From: Rhodospirillales bacterium
Lineage (GTDB): Bacteria; Pseudomonadota; Alphaproteobacteria; Acetobacterales; Acetobacteraceae
NCBI GenBank assembly: GCA_028866445.1
Contig: JAGWIE010000002.1
Location: 1 to 32,418, forward strand
DNA: 32,418 bases
Reading direction: 5' to 3'
Of this stretch, positions 8,621 to 18,222 are shown one piece after another. The translations under genes were made by a program, and so were the position numbers. Positions within the stretch are counted from its first letter, which is position 1, and each line of letters begins with the position of its first letter. The notes under the pieces are model-generated. The model searched no databases and had not been told where the DNA came from. It saw only the letters and a list, made by a program, of their open reading frames with translations.

Positions 8621-11388
8621 TGGTTGCCACCATATCGGCGCTGACCAGCGCCGCCCAAGCCGCCAGCTATTATGAGGCCGACGATTACTATGCCGAAGGA
8701 GGTTTGGCCCCATCGGAATGGCTAGGCAAAGGTGCCCAGGCGCTGAAACTGGCCGGGGCAGTGGATCGTCAGCAATTCGCCGCGCTGCTGGCGGGGCATG
8801 TCGCCGGTCAGGAGTTGGGTACGATGCGTGACGGCGAATGGGAGCACCGGCCAGGCTGGGACATCACGTTCAGCGCGCCAAAATCCGTATCGGTCATGGC
8901 GGAGGTGGCAGGCGACCGCCGCCTTATCGCGGCACATGAACGGGCGGCGCGAACCGCTCTGGACCTAGCGGAAATACATTTGTCAGCCACGCGCATCCGC
9001 GAGGATGGTGCTGTCCGGCGTGCGGCGACCGGCAATCTGGTTATCGCTTCCTTCCGGCACGGCACCAGCCGGGCGCTCGATCCGCAGCTTCACACGCATA
9101 ATGTCATCCTGAACATGAGCAGGGGCGAAGCCGGGCAATGGCGCAGCCTGGAGCCTCGGGCCTTCTATCAGATGCAAAAGCAGATGGGTGCCATCTACCG
9201 CCAAGAGCTGGCTGCCGGGGTGCAGAGCCTGGGCTACGCGATTGAGCGTGGCAAGGATTCGACCTTTGAGATTGCCGGTATCGGCGACACCACGCTGGAG
9301 GCCTTTAGCCAGCGTAGCGCCGCCATCGAGGCGCGCCTTGCCGAGCGAGGCAAAAGCCGTGAACAGGCCAGCGCCGCCGAGAAACAGATCGCGGCGTTGG
9401 ATACGCGGCTGGCCAAGGAGGCGGTGCCCCATGCCGAGCTGATCGGCGATTGGCGGGAAACCGCTGATACAGCCGGATGGGATGAACAGGCGCGGCGCGG
9501 GTTGATCGCCAAAGCCGAGGCACGGGCGGAATCGGCTGCCCATGGCACCGGCCATGAATTTGCCCGTGAACTGGCGGCTGACTGCGCCGTGGCGCAAGGC
9601 GCGGCCATGCTGGGCGAGCGGCAGTCTGTGTTCTCCACCACGGCCCTGCATGAGGCGGCGGGCAGGTTTGGCATGGGCCGCGTTGGGCATGAAGACATTG
9701 CCGCCGCTATTGCCCGCGCGGAAAAGACCGGCGCGCTGGAAACGCGCAAGTGCCTTGACCGGCGCGGCGTGGTGTTCGAGGGCTTCACCACCGCCGCCAA
9801 TATCGCCAACGAGACGGCACTGCTGCGGCTGGAGGAACAAGGCCGCCAGCAGGTGGAACCGATCTTGTCCCCCATCGCCGCCGCCCGAGCGGTTGCCGAG
9901 GCCGAGCGGCGCAGCGCCCAGCAGGGCCATGGCTGGACCGATGAGCAGTGCGCGGCCACGGCGCAAATTCTTGGCAGCCGTAATCGCGTCATCGGGTTGC
10001 AGGGCACGGCGGGCACCGCCAAGACCTCCACCGTGCTGGCGACCATCGCGCGTGAGGCCGAGGCGCGGGGCATTCAGGTGGTAGCACTCGCCCCCACGGC
10101 ATCGGCGGCGCAGGTGTTGGGTGAGGCGCTGGATAGCTGCGCCGACACGCTGGCCCGGCATTTATTGGCGTCAGGCCGCCCCTCACCCAAGGAGCGGCTT
10201 TGGATTGTCGATGAAGCCTCGCTGATCTCAGCGGCGGATGCCGCCAAGCTGTTGCGTCTGGCCGAATCCCACCGGGCGCGGGTGCTGTTGGTGGGTGACA
10301 CGGCGCAGCTTGGGTCCGTTCAAGCGGGTGCCGCCTTTGCCCAGCTTCAGGGGGCGGGCATGGAAACCGCGCGCCTCACTCACATCCTGCGCCAGACCAA
10401 CGAACACGCCAAGGCGGCGGTGGAGGCCAGCTTAGCAGGCGATGCCAGGAAAGCCCTGGCTGCCCTGGATGGTGGCGGTGGCCACGTCATCGAATGCGGC
10501 ACCCGCGAGGCCCGCTTCGCCCGGATCGCCCAGGACTACGCCAAGTTGGACTCCAAAGAGAGGCGCAAGGCTTTGGTGGTTGAGCCATCCCGAGAGGGGC
10601 GTGACGCGCTGACTAAGGAAATCCGCCAACGTCTGGCGGAAACCGGCGCACTGCATGGTCCGGTCATTGAGGCCACGAGGCTTGTGCCGCGCGACCTGAC
10701 GCGCGCCGAGGCCAAGGACGCACACAGCTACGCCATCGGAGATACCATCCGCTTTGCCAAGGATTATGCTGACAAGGGTATGTCAAAAGCGCAGGCCTAT
10801 CGCGTGGTGGGCATCGACACCAAAAAGGCCGCCGTGACGCTGGCCGATCAGAAAGGTCGGGCCATCGACTGGCGGTTGCGGCAATGGGGCGCGTCGCACG
10901 CCCAGGCTTTCACCACTGAGGCGATTGAGCTGCGGGCTGGGGACCAGGTGCAGTTTACCCGCAATGACCGTGCTTTGGGCCGGATCAACGGGCAGCAGGG
11001 GGAGATCATCGCCGTTGAGCCTACCACGCGGGAGGCCAAAGTCCGGGTTGCCCGGGGCAAGATCGAGACGCTGGCGCTGGATAGCCCCCGCGACCAGCAT
11101 ATCGCCCATTCTTATGTCGCCACCGCCTTTGCCGCCCAGGGGCGCACGGCCGAGCGGACCTTAATCCACGCCGACAGCGCCGCCACCAACTTGTTGGACC
11201 AGAAGAGCTTCTACGTGGGGCTTTCCCGCGCCAAGGAGGCCACCGTCATTTACACCAATGACCGGGCCAAGCTGGTTGCCGCTATCGCCGAGCGCACAGG
11301 CGAGAAGCAGACTGCGCTTGGAGCGGCGAACATCGCCATTAAGGAGGTGGAAAGAACGGCTGCCCGGCCTGGGAGCATGGTACTTTAA
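8620..11388 (+). CDS. MobF-family conjugative relaxase with RecD-like helicase domain (TrwC/TraA type)
   Basis: TISALTSAAQAASYYEADDYYAEGG N-terminus; HUH-type three-histidine motif HTHNVILN; helicase segments LQGTAGTAKTSTVLATIA, LWIVDEASLIS, HSYVATAFAAQGRTAERTLIH, FYVGLSRAKE. Confidence 0.93.
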   Translation: MVATISALTSAAQAASYYEADDYYAEGGLAPSEWLGKGAQALKLAGAVDRQQFAALLAGHVAGQELGTMRDGEWEHRPGWDITFSAPKSVSVMAEVAGDRRLIAAHERAARTALDLAEIHLSATRIREDGAVRRAATGNLVIASFRHGTSRALDPQLHTHNVILNMSRGEAGQWRSLEPRAFYQMQKQMGAIYRQELAAGVQSLGYAIERGKDSTFEIAGIGDTTLEAFSQRSAAIEARLAERGKSREQASAAEKQIAALDTRLAKEAVPHAELIGDWRETADTAGWDEQARRGLIAKAEARAESAAHGTGHEFARELAADCAVAQGAAMLGERQSVFSTTALHEAAGRFGMGRVGHEDIAAAIARAEKTGALETRKCLDRRGVVFEGFTTAANIANETALLRLEEQGRQQVEPILSPIAAARAVAEAERRSAQQGHGWTDEQCAATAQILGSRNRVIGLQGTAGTAKTSTVLATIAREAEARGIQVVALAPTASAAQVLGEALDSCADTLARHLLASGRPSPKERLWIVDEASLISAADAAKLLRLAESHRARVLLVGDTAQLGSVQAGAAFAQLQGAGMETARLTHILRQTNEHAKAAVEASLAGDARKALAALDGGGGHVIECGTREARFARIAQDYAKLDSKERRKALVVEPSREGRDALTKEIRQRLAETGALHGPVIEATRLVPRDLTRAEAKDAHSYAIGDTIRFAKDYADKGMSKAQAYRVVGIDTKKAAVTLADQKGRAIDWRLRQWGASHAQAFTTEAIELRAGDQVQFTRNDRALGRINGQQGEIIAVEPTTREAKVRVARGKIETLALDSPRDQHIAHSYVATAFAAQGRTAERTLIHADSAATNLLDQKSFYVGLSRAKEATVIYTNDRAKLVAAIAERTGEKQTALGAANIAIKEVERTAARPGSMVL

Positions 11389-11517
11389 CTCTCAAACCCC
11401 TTGGTTTCGACGCCCCAATCACGCTTGCGCGAGTGACGGCAATCCCCATTGACCAGAATCCCTGACCTGGCTAACGGAATGTAACCACATATGTAACTAG
11501 CTGGTAGGCGCACAAGC

Positions 11518-13059
11518 ATGGCAAATGGTTCCGGGGCATCCGTAATATGCATTGGTGCCGGACCAGCCGGGTTAACTGCTGCCTACCTACTAAGCCGTAG
11601 TGGTGTTCGCGTTACGGTCCTGGAGCAAGACCCAACCTATGTTGGCGGCATATCCCGTACCGAGACCTATAAGGGGTTTGCCTTCGACATTGGCGGGCAT
11701 CGTTTTTTCTCAAAGTCACAAGAAGTTGAACGGCTCTGGGACGAGATTCTCGACGAAGGTTTTTTGACCCGCCCGCGCAAATCCAGAATCTATTACCGGG
11801 ACAAGTTGTTTGATTATCCCCTGCGGGCTTTCGACGCGTTGTCCAAGCTCGGCGTGGCCGAGGCGACACGATGCATTTTTTCCTATGCCAAGGCCCGCCT
11901 ACATCCTGTCGCCCAGCCGCGGAATTTCGAGGAATGGGTGACAAACCAATTCGGCAGGCGCCTGTTCCAGATATTCTTCCGTACTTATACCGAGAAAGTC
12001 TGGGGTATGGCCTGCACGGAAATCTCTGCTGACTGGGCTGCTCAGAGAATCAAGGGCCTGTCTCTCTTCAAGGCCATCTGGCATGCTTTGATGCCACAAA
12101 AACGGAACACATCCCGTAAGGCAGTCATCAAGACCCTAATTAACAGTTTCCGCTATCCCAGGCGCGGGCCGGGAATGTTGTGGGAAGCCGCTGCCGTGAA
12201 GATTGAACGGCAAGGCGGCAGCATCATCAAAGGTATGAAGGTTATCGAAATCACCCGCGAGGATAACGAGAATTGGAAGGTGACGGCGCAGGATCAGAGC
12301 GGCACCAATCATGAGTTCCACGCACGGCATGTGATCTCCACCATGCCCATGCGGGAATTGTCGCATGCTTTGCGGCCCGGTCTGCCCATTGCCGCGCAGC
12401 AAGCCGCAGATGCGCTGAAATACCGTGACTTCCTCACTGTTGCGCTGATTCTCAAAGACAGGAATGTTTTTGATGACAACTGGATTTACATCCACGACCC
12501 AGGTGTGAAGGTGGGACGAATCCAGAATTTTAAATCCTGGTCACCTGAAATGACGCCCGATCAGGCATTGAACTGCTACGGGTTGGAGTATTTTTGCTTC
12601 GAGGGTGACGGAATCTGGTCCGCGCCAGATGAGGAACTCGTGGCCCTAGGCACCAGGGAGCTGGTCAAGCTCGGTCTTGCTTCGGCGGAGGATATTGTGG
12701 AAGGTGTCGTGGTTCGCCAGCCCAAGGCGTATCCCGTCTATGATGACCATTACCTGGACAACGTGGATAAGGTCCGGCGTGCCATGGAACTTGATTATCC
12801 CAATTTGTGCCTCATAGGCCGCAATGGCATGCACAAATATAATAACCAAGACCATGCCATGATGACGGCGATGCTTGCCGTGGAGAATATCCTCGCAGGC
12901 CGTCAGATATATGATTTGTGGAAGGTCAACCAGGACGCAGAGTATCACGAAGAGCAGGACGGCGCGAAGCAGGCGAATTATCGCCGGGTCTATCAGCAAG
13001 TGAGTCAAGCATCTCCGCCTGTTCCACTGCCTGCAAGGCCGGTGCTTGGCGATAGTTAG
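11518..13059 (+). CDS. NAD(P)/FAD-dependent oxidoreductase, UDP-galactopyranose mutase-like / amine oxidase family
   Basis: VICIGAGPAGLTAAYLLSRSGVRVTVLEQDPTYVGGISRTETYKGFAFDIGGHRFFSKS: FAD-binding GxGxxG motif and GGHRFFSK typical of polysaccharide-cluster flavoproteins. Confidence 0.82.
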   Translation: MANGSGASVICIGAGPAGLTAAYLLSRSGVRVTVLEQDPTYVGGISRTETYKGFAFDIGGHRFFSKSQEVERLWDEILDEGFLTRPRKSRIYYRDKLFDYPLRAFDALSKLGVAEATRCIFSYAKARLHPVAQPRNFEEWVTNQFGRRLFQIFFRTYTEKVWGMACTEISADWAAQRIKGLSLFKAIWHALMPQKRNTSRKAVIKTLINSFRYPRRGPGMLWEAAAVKIERQGGSIIKGMKVIEITREDNENWKVTAQDQSGTNHEFHARHVISTMPMRELSHALRPGLPIAAQQAADALKYRDFLTVALILKDRNVFDDNWIYIHDPGVKVGRIQNFKSWSPEMTPDQALNCYGLEYFCFEGDGIWSAPDEELVALGTRELVKLGLASAEDIVEGVVVRQPKAYPVYDDHYLDNVDKVRRAMELDYPNLCLIGRNGMHKYNNQDHAMMTAMLAVENILAGRQIYDLWKVNQDAEYHEEQDGAKQANYRRVYQQVSQASPPVPLPARPVLGDS

Positions 13060-13071
13060 GGGTAAGGCTGA

Positions 13072-14109
13072 ATGACGACATGCCTGATTACTGGTGGAGC
13101 AGGCTTTTTCGGAAAAATCCTGAAGCAACGTGCTCTAGCGCGGGGTTTTCAATGCGTCAGCGTGGACCTTGAGGCGGATGAGGACACACACCCTCGGTTA
13201 ATTTCCATACAGGGCGATATTCGTGATTCAGCCCTCATGGAAAAACTTTTTGCGGAACACCGCTTCGAGACAGTCTATCACTGCGCAGCAATTCTCGCGC
13301 ACACAAAGGTTCAGCGGGATTACCTATGGTCGTGCAATGTTGATGGAACAAGGGTTATTGCCGGCCTAGCCGAGAAATATCAGGTTCGCCATGCGGTCTT
13401 TCTGTCATCAAATTGCCTTTGGGCAAAGAATTTCGGCAGGCCAGTTCGGGAGAATGACGCCCCGGAACCTGTGGAGATTTATGGTAGGTCGAAATGGGAG
13501 GGAGAAAAGATATTTCAAAGCTACGGCAATAGCTTCCCAACGGCAATCATACGCTGCCCAACTATCATGGATGAGGGGCGTCTCGGATTATTGTCCATTT
13601 TATTTGAATTCATCGATGAAGGCCGAAAGCTGTGGCTGGTGGGGGACGGCTCTAACAGATACCAGTTTATCTATGCGCAAGACCTTGCATCGGCGTGCAT
13701 AATGGCAACGGAAAAGAAGGCTGAGGGCGTTTTTAACATTGGGTCTGATGACGTTAAGTCGTTCCGTAAAGTCTATCAATACGTACTCGATCACGTGAAG
13801 ACGGGCGCAAGGTTAGCCCATTTGCCGAAGGGCCCTGCTCTATGGGGTATGCGCCTTGGACACGGGTTAGGGCTTTCGCCGCTCGGGCCATATCAATACA
13901 AGATGATCGCCGAGGATTTTCTGTTCGATACGTCAAAAATAAAAGATAAACTAGGTTGGCGTCCGACCCTGAATAATGAAGAGATGCTCTTGAAAGCTTA
14001 TGAATATTACCGCCGCAACAAACGAGACATTTTTTCAAGAAAGAATGTCTCTGCTCACAGGCAGGCGGCAAAAATGGGCATCATCCGGCTGTTGAAATGG
14101 GCTAGTTAG
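13072..14109 (+). CDS. NAD-dependent epimerase/dehydratase (extended SDR)
   Basis: CLITGGAGFFGKILKQRA nucleotide-binding motif, YHCAAILAHTKV, YGRSKWEGEK catalytic YxxxK. Confidence 0.9.
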   Translation: MTTCLITGGAGFFGKILKQRALARGFQCVSVDLEADEDTHPRLISIQGDIRDSALMEKLFAEHRFETVYHCAAILAHTKVQRDYLWSCNVDGTRVIAGLAEKYQVRHAVFLSSNCLWAKNFGRPVRENDAPEPVEIYGRSKWEGEKIFQSYGNSFPTAIIRCPTIMDEGRLGLLSILFEFIDEGRKLWLVGDGSNRYQFIYAQDLASACIMATEKKAEGVFNIGSDDVKSFRKVYQYVLDHVKTGARLAHLPKGPALWGMRLGHGLGLSPLGPYQYKMIAEDFLFDTSKIKDKLGWRPTLNNEEMLLKAYEYYRRNKRDIFSRKNVSAHRQAAKMGIIRLLKWAS

Positions 14110-14110
14110 G

Positions 14111-16075
14111 ATGGGAGTGTTTGCACTTATTAATAGATTACGGTTTCGTGAAATAAACGAGCGTACTTCCGGACAAGCAAAGGATACAGACCGGGCATTT
14201 CTTGTCGTTGGCCTCATGCTGATCGCAGCACTTTGGCTTGCGACACGCCAATATTTTGGAATAATAGCGGATTCACGCTTTTATACTGTTCAGGCTCTTA
14301 GCGCGCTTTTACCGAGCAGGTTCGCAAACGATCTCTATTTTCAATACGGTTCACAAGATCAGTTCACGATATTCACCAAGATTTATACCCCCTTCATTTC
14401 GGTTTTTGGCTTAGCATACGGCAATCTAATACCAACTCTTTTGGCCGAGTTCTTGTGGCTTTGCGGGGCAGCATTCCTTTTCCATTCCCTAACATGGAAC
14501 TTGAGAACCTCTTTTTCGGCCTTTGCATCTCTCATTATCCTGCCCGGCAGCTTCGTTTTTCTTTCCTATGGAGAACCATTTCTGACGCCGCGTCTGGTAA
14601 CAGAGGCGCTTATATTCGGGGCGCTTGGTTGTATGCTGCGCGGTTGGGTGCTGAATGCCTGCGCCATTTTTTTGGTTTCTGTTTTTGTTCATCCGCTGAT
14701 GACTCTTCCTGGCCTTTCGGTTTTTTTTCTTTACGAAACACTGAAGCGCCCATGGTTATTATCGGTGGCTTTAATTGGCATTTGTCTTGGGATTGGGCTG
14801 GCTATCCTGAATATCCAACCGTTTTCAAGACTCCTGGTCAGTTTCGATCCTATATGGCTTCATATAACTGAAGTGCGAGATGGTTTTGCATTCGTTTTAA
14901 AATGGACTTTTATATCCAAGATTCAGGCGTTGAACATTTTTTCCTTGGCGGGCCTGACGTTACTCTTCTTGAAAGGTCAAGAGCGGCTATTTTTGGCCCT
15001 GGCCATGATCGTGGCTTTTCTGGGCATTTTGGTTACATTCATTGGCGGCGATCTTCTGCACAATATTTTGATCGTCAACATTCAGGCTTGCCGCGCGCTG
15101 ATACTTCTAGCCGCAGTCACGAACCTATTTCTCGGAAAAATTTTAATATCTCCCGATGAAGATACACCTCGCGGTCAATCCCGTTTTGTTTTGTTGCTGA
15201 GCATCGCAGCACTCGCCTTATCTCGCTTTTTTGTGGATTATATTTTATTTGTCTTACCCCTCTGTAGTTTAGGCTTTGTATTGCTTGCTATCGAACGCAC
15301 GGCCTGCAAACCCGCATCGAAAATCGGGTACCTTTTAATTATCGTTTATCTGTCGGTTATCCTAGCTCTTACCCCAATTGCGCTAAGGGCTTCATTTGCA
15401 AATACACTGGCGATATCTTCTGGGATATGGCCCTGGCTGGCCTCTCTGTTCGTGAGCGCCTCTGCTTTGGCGGCGCTTTATATCCTGGGCCGATATCCCA
15501 CCAGGACGGTTCCCCGCTTTTTGGTTTATGGCAGCACCCTACTGCTGATAATTTCTATAACCAACTGGGACCAGCGCTCGCCATGGATAAAATTTGTCGA
15601 CAATGCCTCCCCTCCAGCGGATTTGGTCGCTGCTCTTCCTGCAAATGCGCCCATTTACTGGGAAGGGGATGTTACTGTCCCGTGGTTCCTTCTCAAACGA
15701 ACCAGTCAGCTTTCTTGCGGCCAGGGGACCGGTGTTATGTTTTTTCGTAATACGGCCATTGCCTATCAGGCGCGGTATCAAATTTTTGCCCGGCTTGGGG
15801 CGTTGGATTTTGGAAGGGATCAATTCTGCCCCGCGCCTAAGCTGTCCTCCCCGCCCGCCGTGGATTTAAAGAACCTAGCCTATGTCTGCCGTAATCAAAC
15901 AGGGCTTGGCGCCTTGGTCCTGACAACCCTAGCCCCGGATGCGCCGCACCATGTCTGGACCGCACCCGTACCCTTCCAATACACAAGGCAGGTCGATGGA
16001 AAGCCGGTGCAAGTTAAAACAAACAAATTCTACATCTACCGATGCAATGAGTTGCTGCATCTTCCTGCCTCATAG
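14111..16075 (+). CDS. Large polytopic membrane protein (paralogue 1), possible GT-C-like envelope enzyme
   Basis: 654 aa, many hydrophobic segments, C-terminal soluble domain with four Cys; strongly similar to adjacent ORF 16136-18064. Confidence 0.8.
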   Translation: MGVFALINRLRFREINERTSGQAKDTDRAFLVVGLMLIAALWLATRQYFGIIADSRFYTVQALSALLPSRFANDLYFQYGSQDQFTIFTKIYTPFISVFGLAYGNLIPTLLAEFLWLCGAAFLFHSLTWNLRTSFSAFASLIILPGSFVFLSYGEPFLTPRLVTEALIFGALGCMLRGWVLNACAIFLVSVFVHPLMTLPGLSVFFLYETLKRPWLLSVALIGICLGIGLAILNIQPFSRLLVSFDPIWLHITEVRDGFAFVLKWTFISKIQALNIFSLAGLTLLFLKGQERLFLALAMIVAFLGILVTFIGGDLLHNILIVNIQACRALILLAAVTNLFLGKILISPDEDTPRGQSRFVLLLSIAALALSRFFVDYILFVLPLCSLGFVLLAIERTACKPASKIGYLLIIVYLSVILALTPIALRASFANTLAISSGIWPWLASLFVSASALAALYILGRYPTRTVPRFLVYGSTLLLIISITNWDQRSPWIKFVDNASPPADLVAALPANAPIYWEGDVTVPWFLLKRTSQLSCGQGTGVMFFRNTAIAYQARYQIFARLGALDFGRDQFCPAPKLSSPPAVDLKNLAYVCRNQTGLGALVLTTLAPDAPHHVWTAPVPFQYTRQVDGKPVQVKTNKFYIYRCNELLHLPAS

Positions 16076-16135
16076 TGAGAGGCTTCTTCTCCCTCCGCTT
16101 ATGCAGAAAAAACCCCGATAAATGGGATCGACTCC

Positions 16136-18064
16136 ATGAATTCGTCTAACGTTCCAGCTTCCACGCAAAGTACCAACCGAACATTCCTTATCGTCAGCAC
16201 GATACTGATCGCGGTGCTCTGGTTGTCAACACGTCCCTATCAAGGGATCATTGACGATTCACGTTTCTATACTGTGCAGGCGTTGAACGCTCTCCTGCCC
16301 GGGAGATTTTCGAACGATCTTTATTTTCAATATGGTTCGCAAGATCAGTTTACGATCTTTACCAAGATCTATGCACCGTTCATTTCAGCTTTTGGTTTGT
16401 CATCGGGCAATCTTATTCTTACCCTATTATCCCAAGTTTTTGCTGCCAGTGGGGCAATTTTTTTTTCGTATACCCTGATTAGGGACTGGAGAATTTTATT
16501 TATTTCTCTAGCAGCACTTATTCTTCTGCCGAATTCTACCTTTTTTATGTCCTATGGCGAGCCATTTCTAACCCCCCGTTTAATGGCTGAGGCTCTTACG
16601 TTTTGGGGGCTGGGTTGCATGCTGAATAGGTGGATATTCAGTGCAGTAGCTATTTTTATTGTCTCCACTTTAATTCATCCTTTGATGACAATACCGGGTA
16701 TTGCGGTTTTTTTCTTTTACGAAGCCATCAAAAAGCCATTCCTTTGGATAGGAGCAATTCTTGGGGCTGTCATTTTCCTGGGCTTAGCTTTCTTGGGCAT
16801 GCAACCATTTGCCAAATTGTTAATGTGTTTTGATCCAGCTTGGCTTCACACCACAAAAATACGTAGCTTTTATTGCTTTGTTACAGGGTGGAATCTGCAA
16901 CTATGGACGCTTGCGCTCAATAGCGCTTCCACAAGCCTATTCGCCATGCTTTTTTTTAAGGGTCGTGAGCGCCAAATTCTCATCCTTGCTTTAACCGTCA
17001 TGATTTTTGGTACGCTTGTTACTTATATTGGCGGCGATCTGTTCCGTAATGTTCTTATTGTAGATATTCAGCTTTGGCGTTCGATGTGGCTTTTAAACGC
17101 CTTGACGAGCCTGTTTTTAGGTAAAATTCTAATGTCTTCTGGAAACGACGGGTCTAAAGGGACAACCTATTTTATCCTATGTGTGCTTGTTATCATCCTC
17201 GCGCTGTCGGCTTTCTTCGAAGCGTTCATTTTGTTTGTAACTCCCCTCTGTCTTTTGGGAATTTGGGTTTATATAGTCGAAAATCGAACCAAAGGCCAAA
17301 TTTCTCGAATAGGAAAGCGCCTGATTACAGTATATCTATCTGTAATTTTCGCCTTTGCCATTATCGCGTTGAAGGTCTCTCTAGACAATTTGTCTACAAC
17401 TCATTTCGCGCTTCTGCATCACTTGATCGGTTTATTGGCCATCATCACTGCGGGGGGACTTCTTTTTGCGTTGTGCCGTCGATCTTCAGTTACGGTGCCC
17501 AGGTTTGTGGTTTATGCAAGCGCATTTTTGCTTCTGACCTCCGTAGCTAATTGGGATCAGAGAACGCCTTGGACAAAGTTTGTCGATACAACAAGTACTC
17601 CACCGGCAGATTTGGTTGCTGTGCTTCCCCAAAATGGCGCCATTTATTGGGATGGCGACGTTACAGCCCCATGGTTCCTTCTCAAACGAGCCAGCCAGTT
17701 TTCCTGTGATCAGGGAACAGGCGTTCTGTTCTCCCACGGAACGGCTATTGCCTATCAGACGCGGTATCAAATTTTTGCACGACTTGGGACGCTGGATTTC
17801 GAAGAAAATCAATTTTGTCCGATGCCGAAATTCTCTTCCGAGCCCGCAGTAACCCTTAAGAATTTGACCTATGTATGCAAAAGCCAGCCTGGCCTTGGCG
17901 CGTTGGTGCTGACAACCCCCGCGTCAGATGCTCCAGCCCGCATCTGGACTTCCCCTGTAGCTTTTCAGGCTATCCGTCAGATCAACGGGAGACAGACGCG
18001 ACTTAAGACAGACAAATTTTATATTTACCGATGCGATGAATTGTCTCATCTTCCCGCATCATGA
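16136..18064 (+). CDS. Large polytopic membrane protein (paralogue 2)
   Basis: 642 aa; shares DSRFYTVQAL.ALLP.RF.NDLYFQYGSQDQFTIFTKIY and near-identical C-terminal domain with 14111-16075. Confidence 0.8.
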   Translation: MNSSNVPASTQSTNRTFLIVSTILIAVLWLSTRPYQGIIDDSRFYTVQALNALLPGRFSNDLYFQYGSQDQFTIFTKIYAPFISAFGLSSGNLILTLLSQVFAASGAIFFSYTLIRDWRILFISLAALILLPNSTFFMSYGEPFLTPRLMAEALTFWGLGCMLNRWIFSAVAIFIVSTLIHPLMTIPGIAVFFFYEAIKKPFLWIGAILGAVIFLGLAFLGMQPFAKLLMCFDPAWLHTTKIRSFYCFVTGWNLQLWTLALNSASTSLFAMLFFKGRERQILILALTVMIFGTLVTYIGGDLFRNVLIVDIQLWRSMWLLNALTSLFLGKILMSSGNDGSKGTTYFILCVLVIILALSAFFEAFILFVTPLCLLGIWVYIVENRTKGQISRIGKRLITVYLSVIFAFAIIALKVSLDNLSTTHFALLHHLIGLLAIITAGGLLFALCRRSSVTVPRFVVYASAFLLLTSVANWDQRTPWTKFVDTTSTPPADLVAVLPQNGAIYWDGDVTAPWFLLKRASQFSCDQGTGVLFSHGTAIAYQTRYQIFARLGTLDFEENQFCPMPKFSSEPAVTLKNLTYVCKSQPGLGALVLTTPASDAPARIWTSPVAFQAIRQINGRQTRLKTDKFYIYRCDELSHLPAS

Positions 18065-18204
18065 CTATGTTTCCCTGCCCGCATGAAAGGCCGGTCAAAG
18101 TCAAACAAAATATGTAGTAAATTGAATTTTGGGGCTTTCTTGGGGGCCTTGATAGAAACCGAATTTTAAAAAACAATGATTTTCCAAACGGCTATGGATT
18201 ATGA

Positions 18205-18220
18205 TTCGATTCCCGCTACC
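18205..18220 (+). repeat. Putative right att core
   Basis: TTCGATTCCCGCTACC identical to tRNA-Gly 2915-2930. Confidence 0.78.
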
Positions 18221-18222
18221 TT

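Larger units (their letters stand above)
2915..18220 (+). mobile_element. tRNA-Gly-associated integrative and mobilizable element (IME), ~15.3 kb
   Basis: Tyrosine integrase next to tRNA 3' end; 16-bp direct repeat TTCGATTCCCGCTACC at 2915-2930 and 18205-18220; excisionase-like HTH, coupling protein and MobF relaxase inside; ends abut core genes metZ/tRNA and hrpB. Confidence 0.88.

Noticed and set aside
8983-10161. 392-aa antisense ORF opposite the relaxase
   Set aside because: Shadow of the high-GC relaxase frame; low-complexity composition and no domain
11389-11517. Second oriT or terminator between relaxase and cargo
   Set aside because: Only weak imperfect dyads visible; insufficient to call
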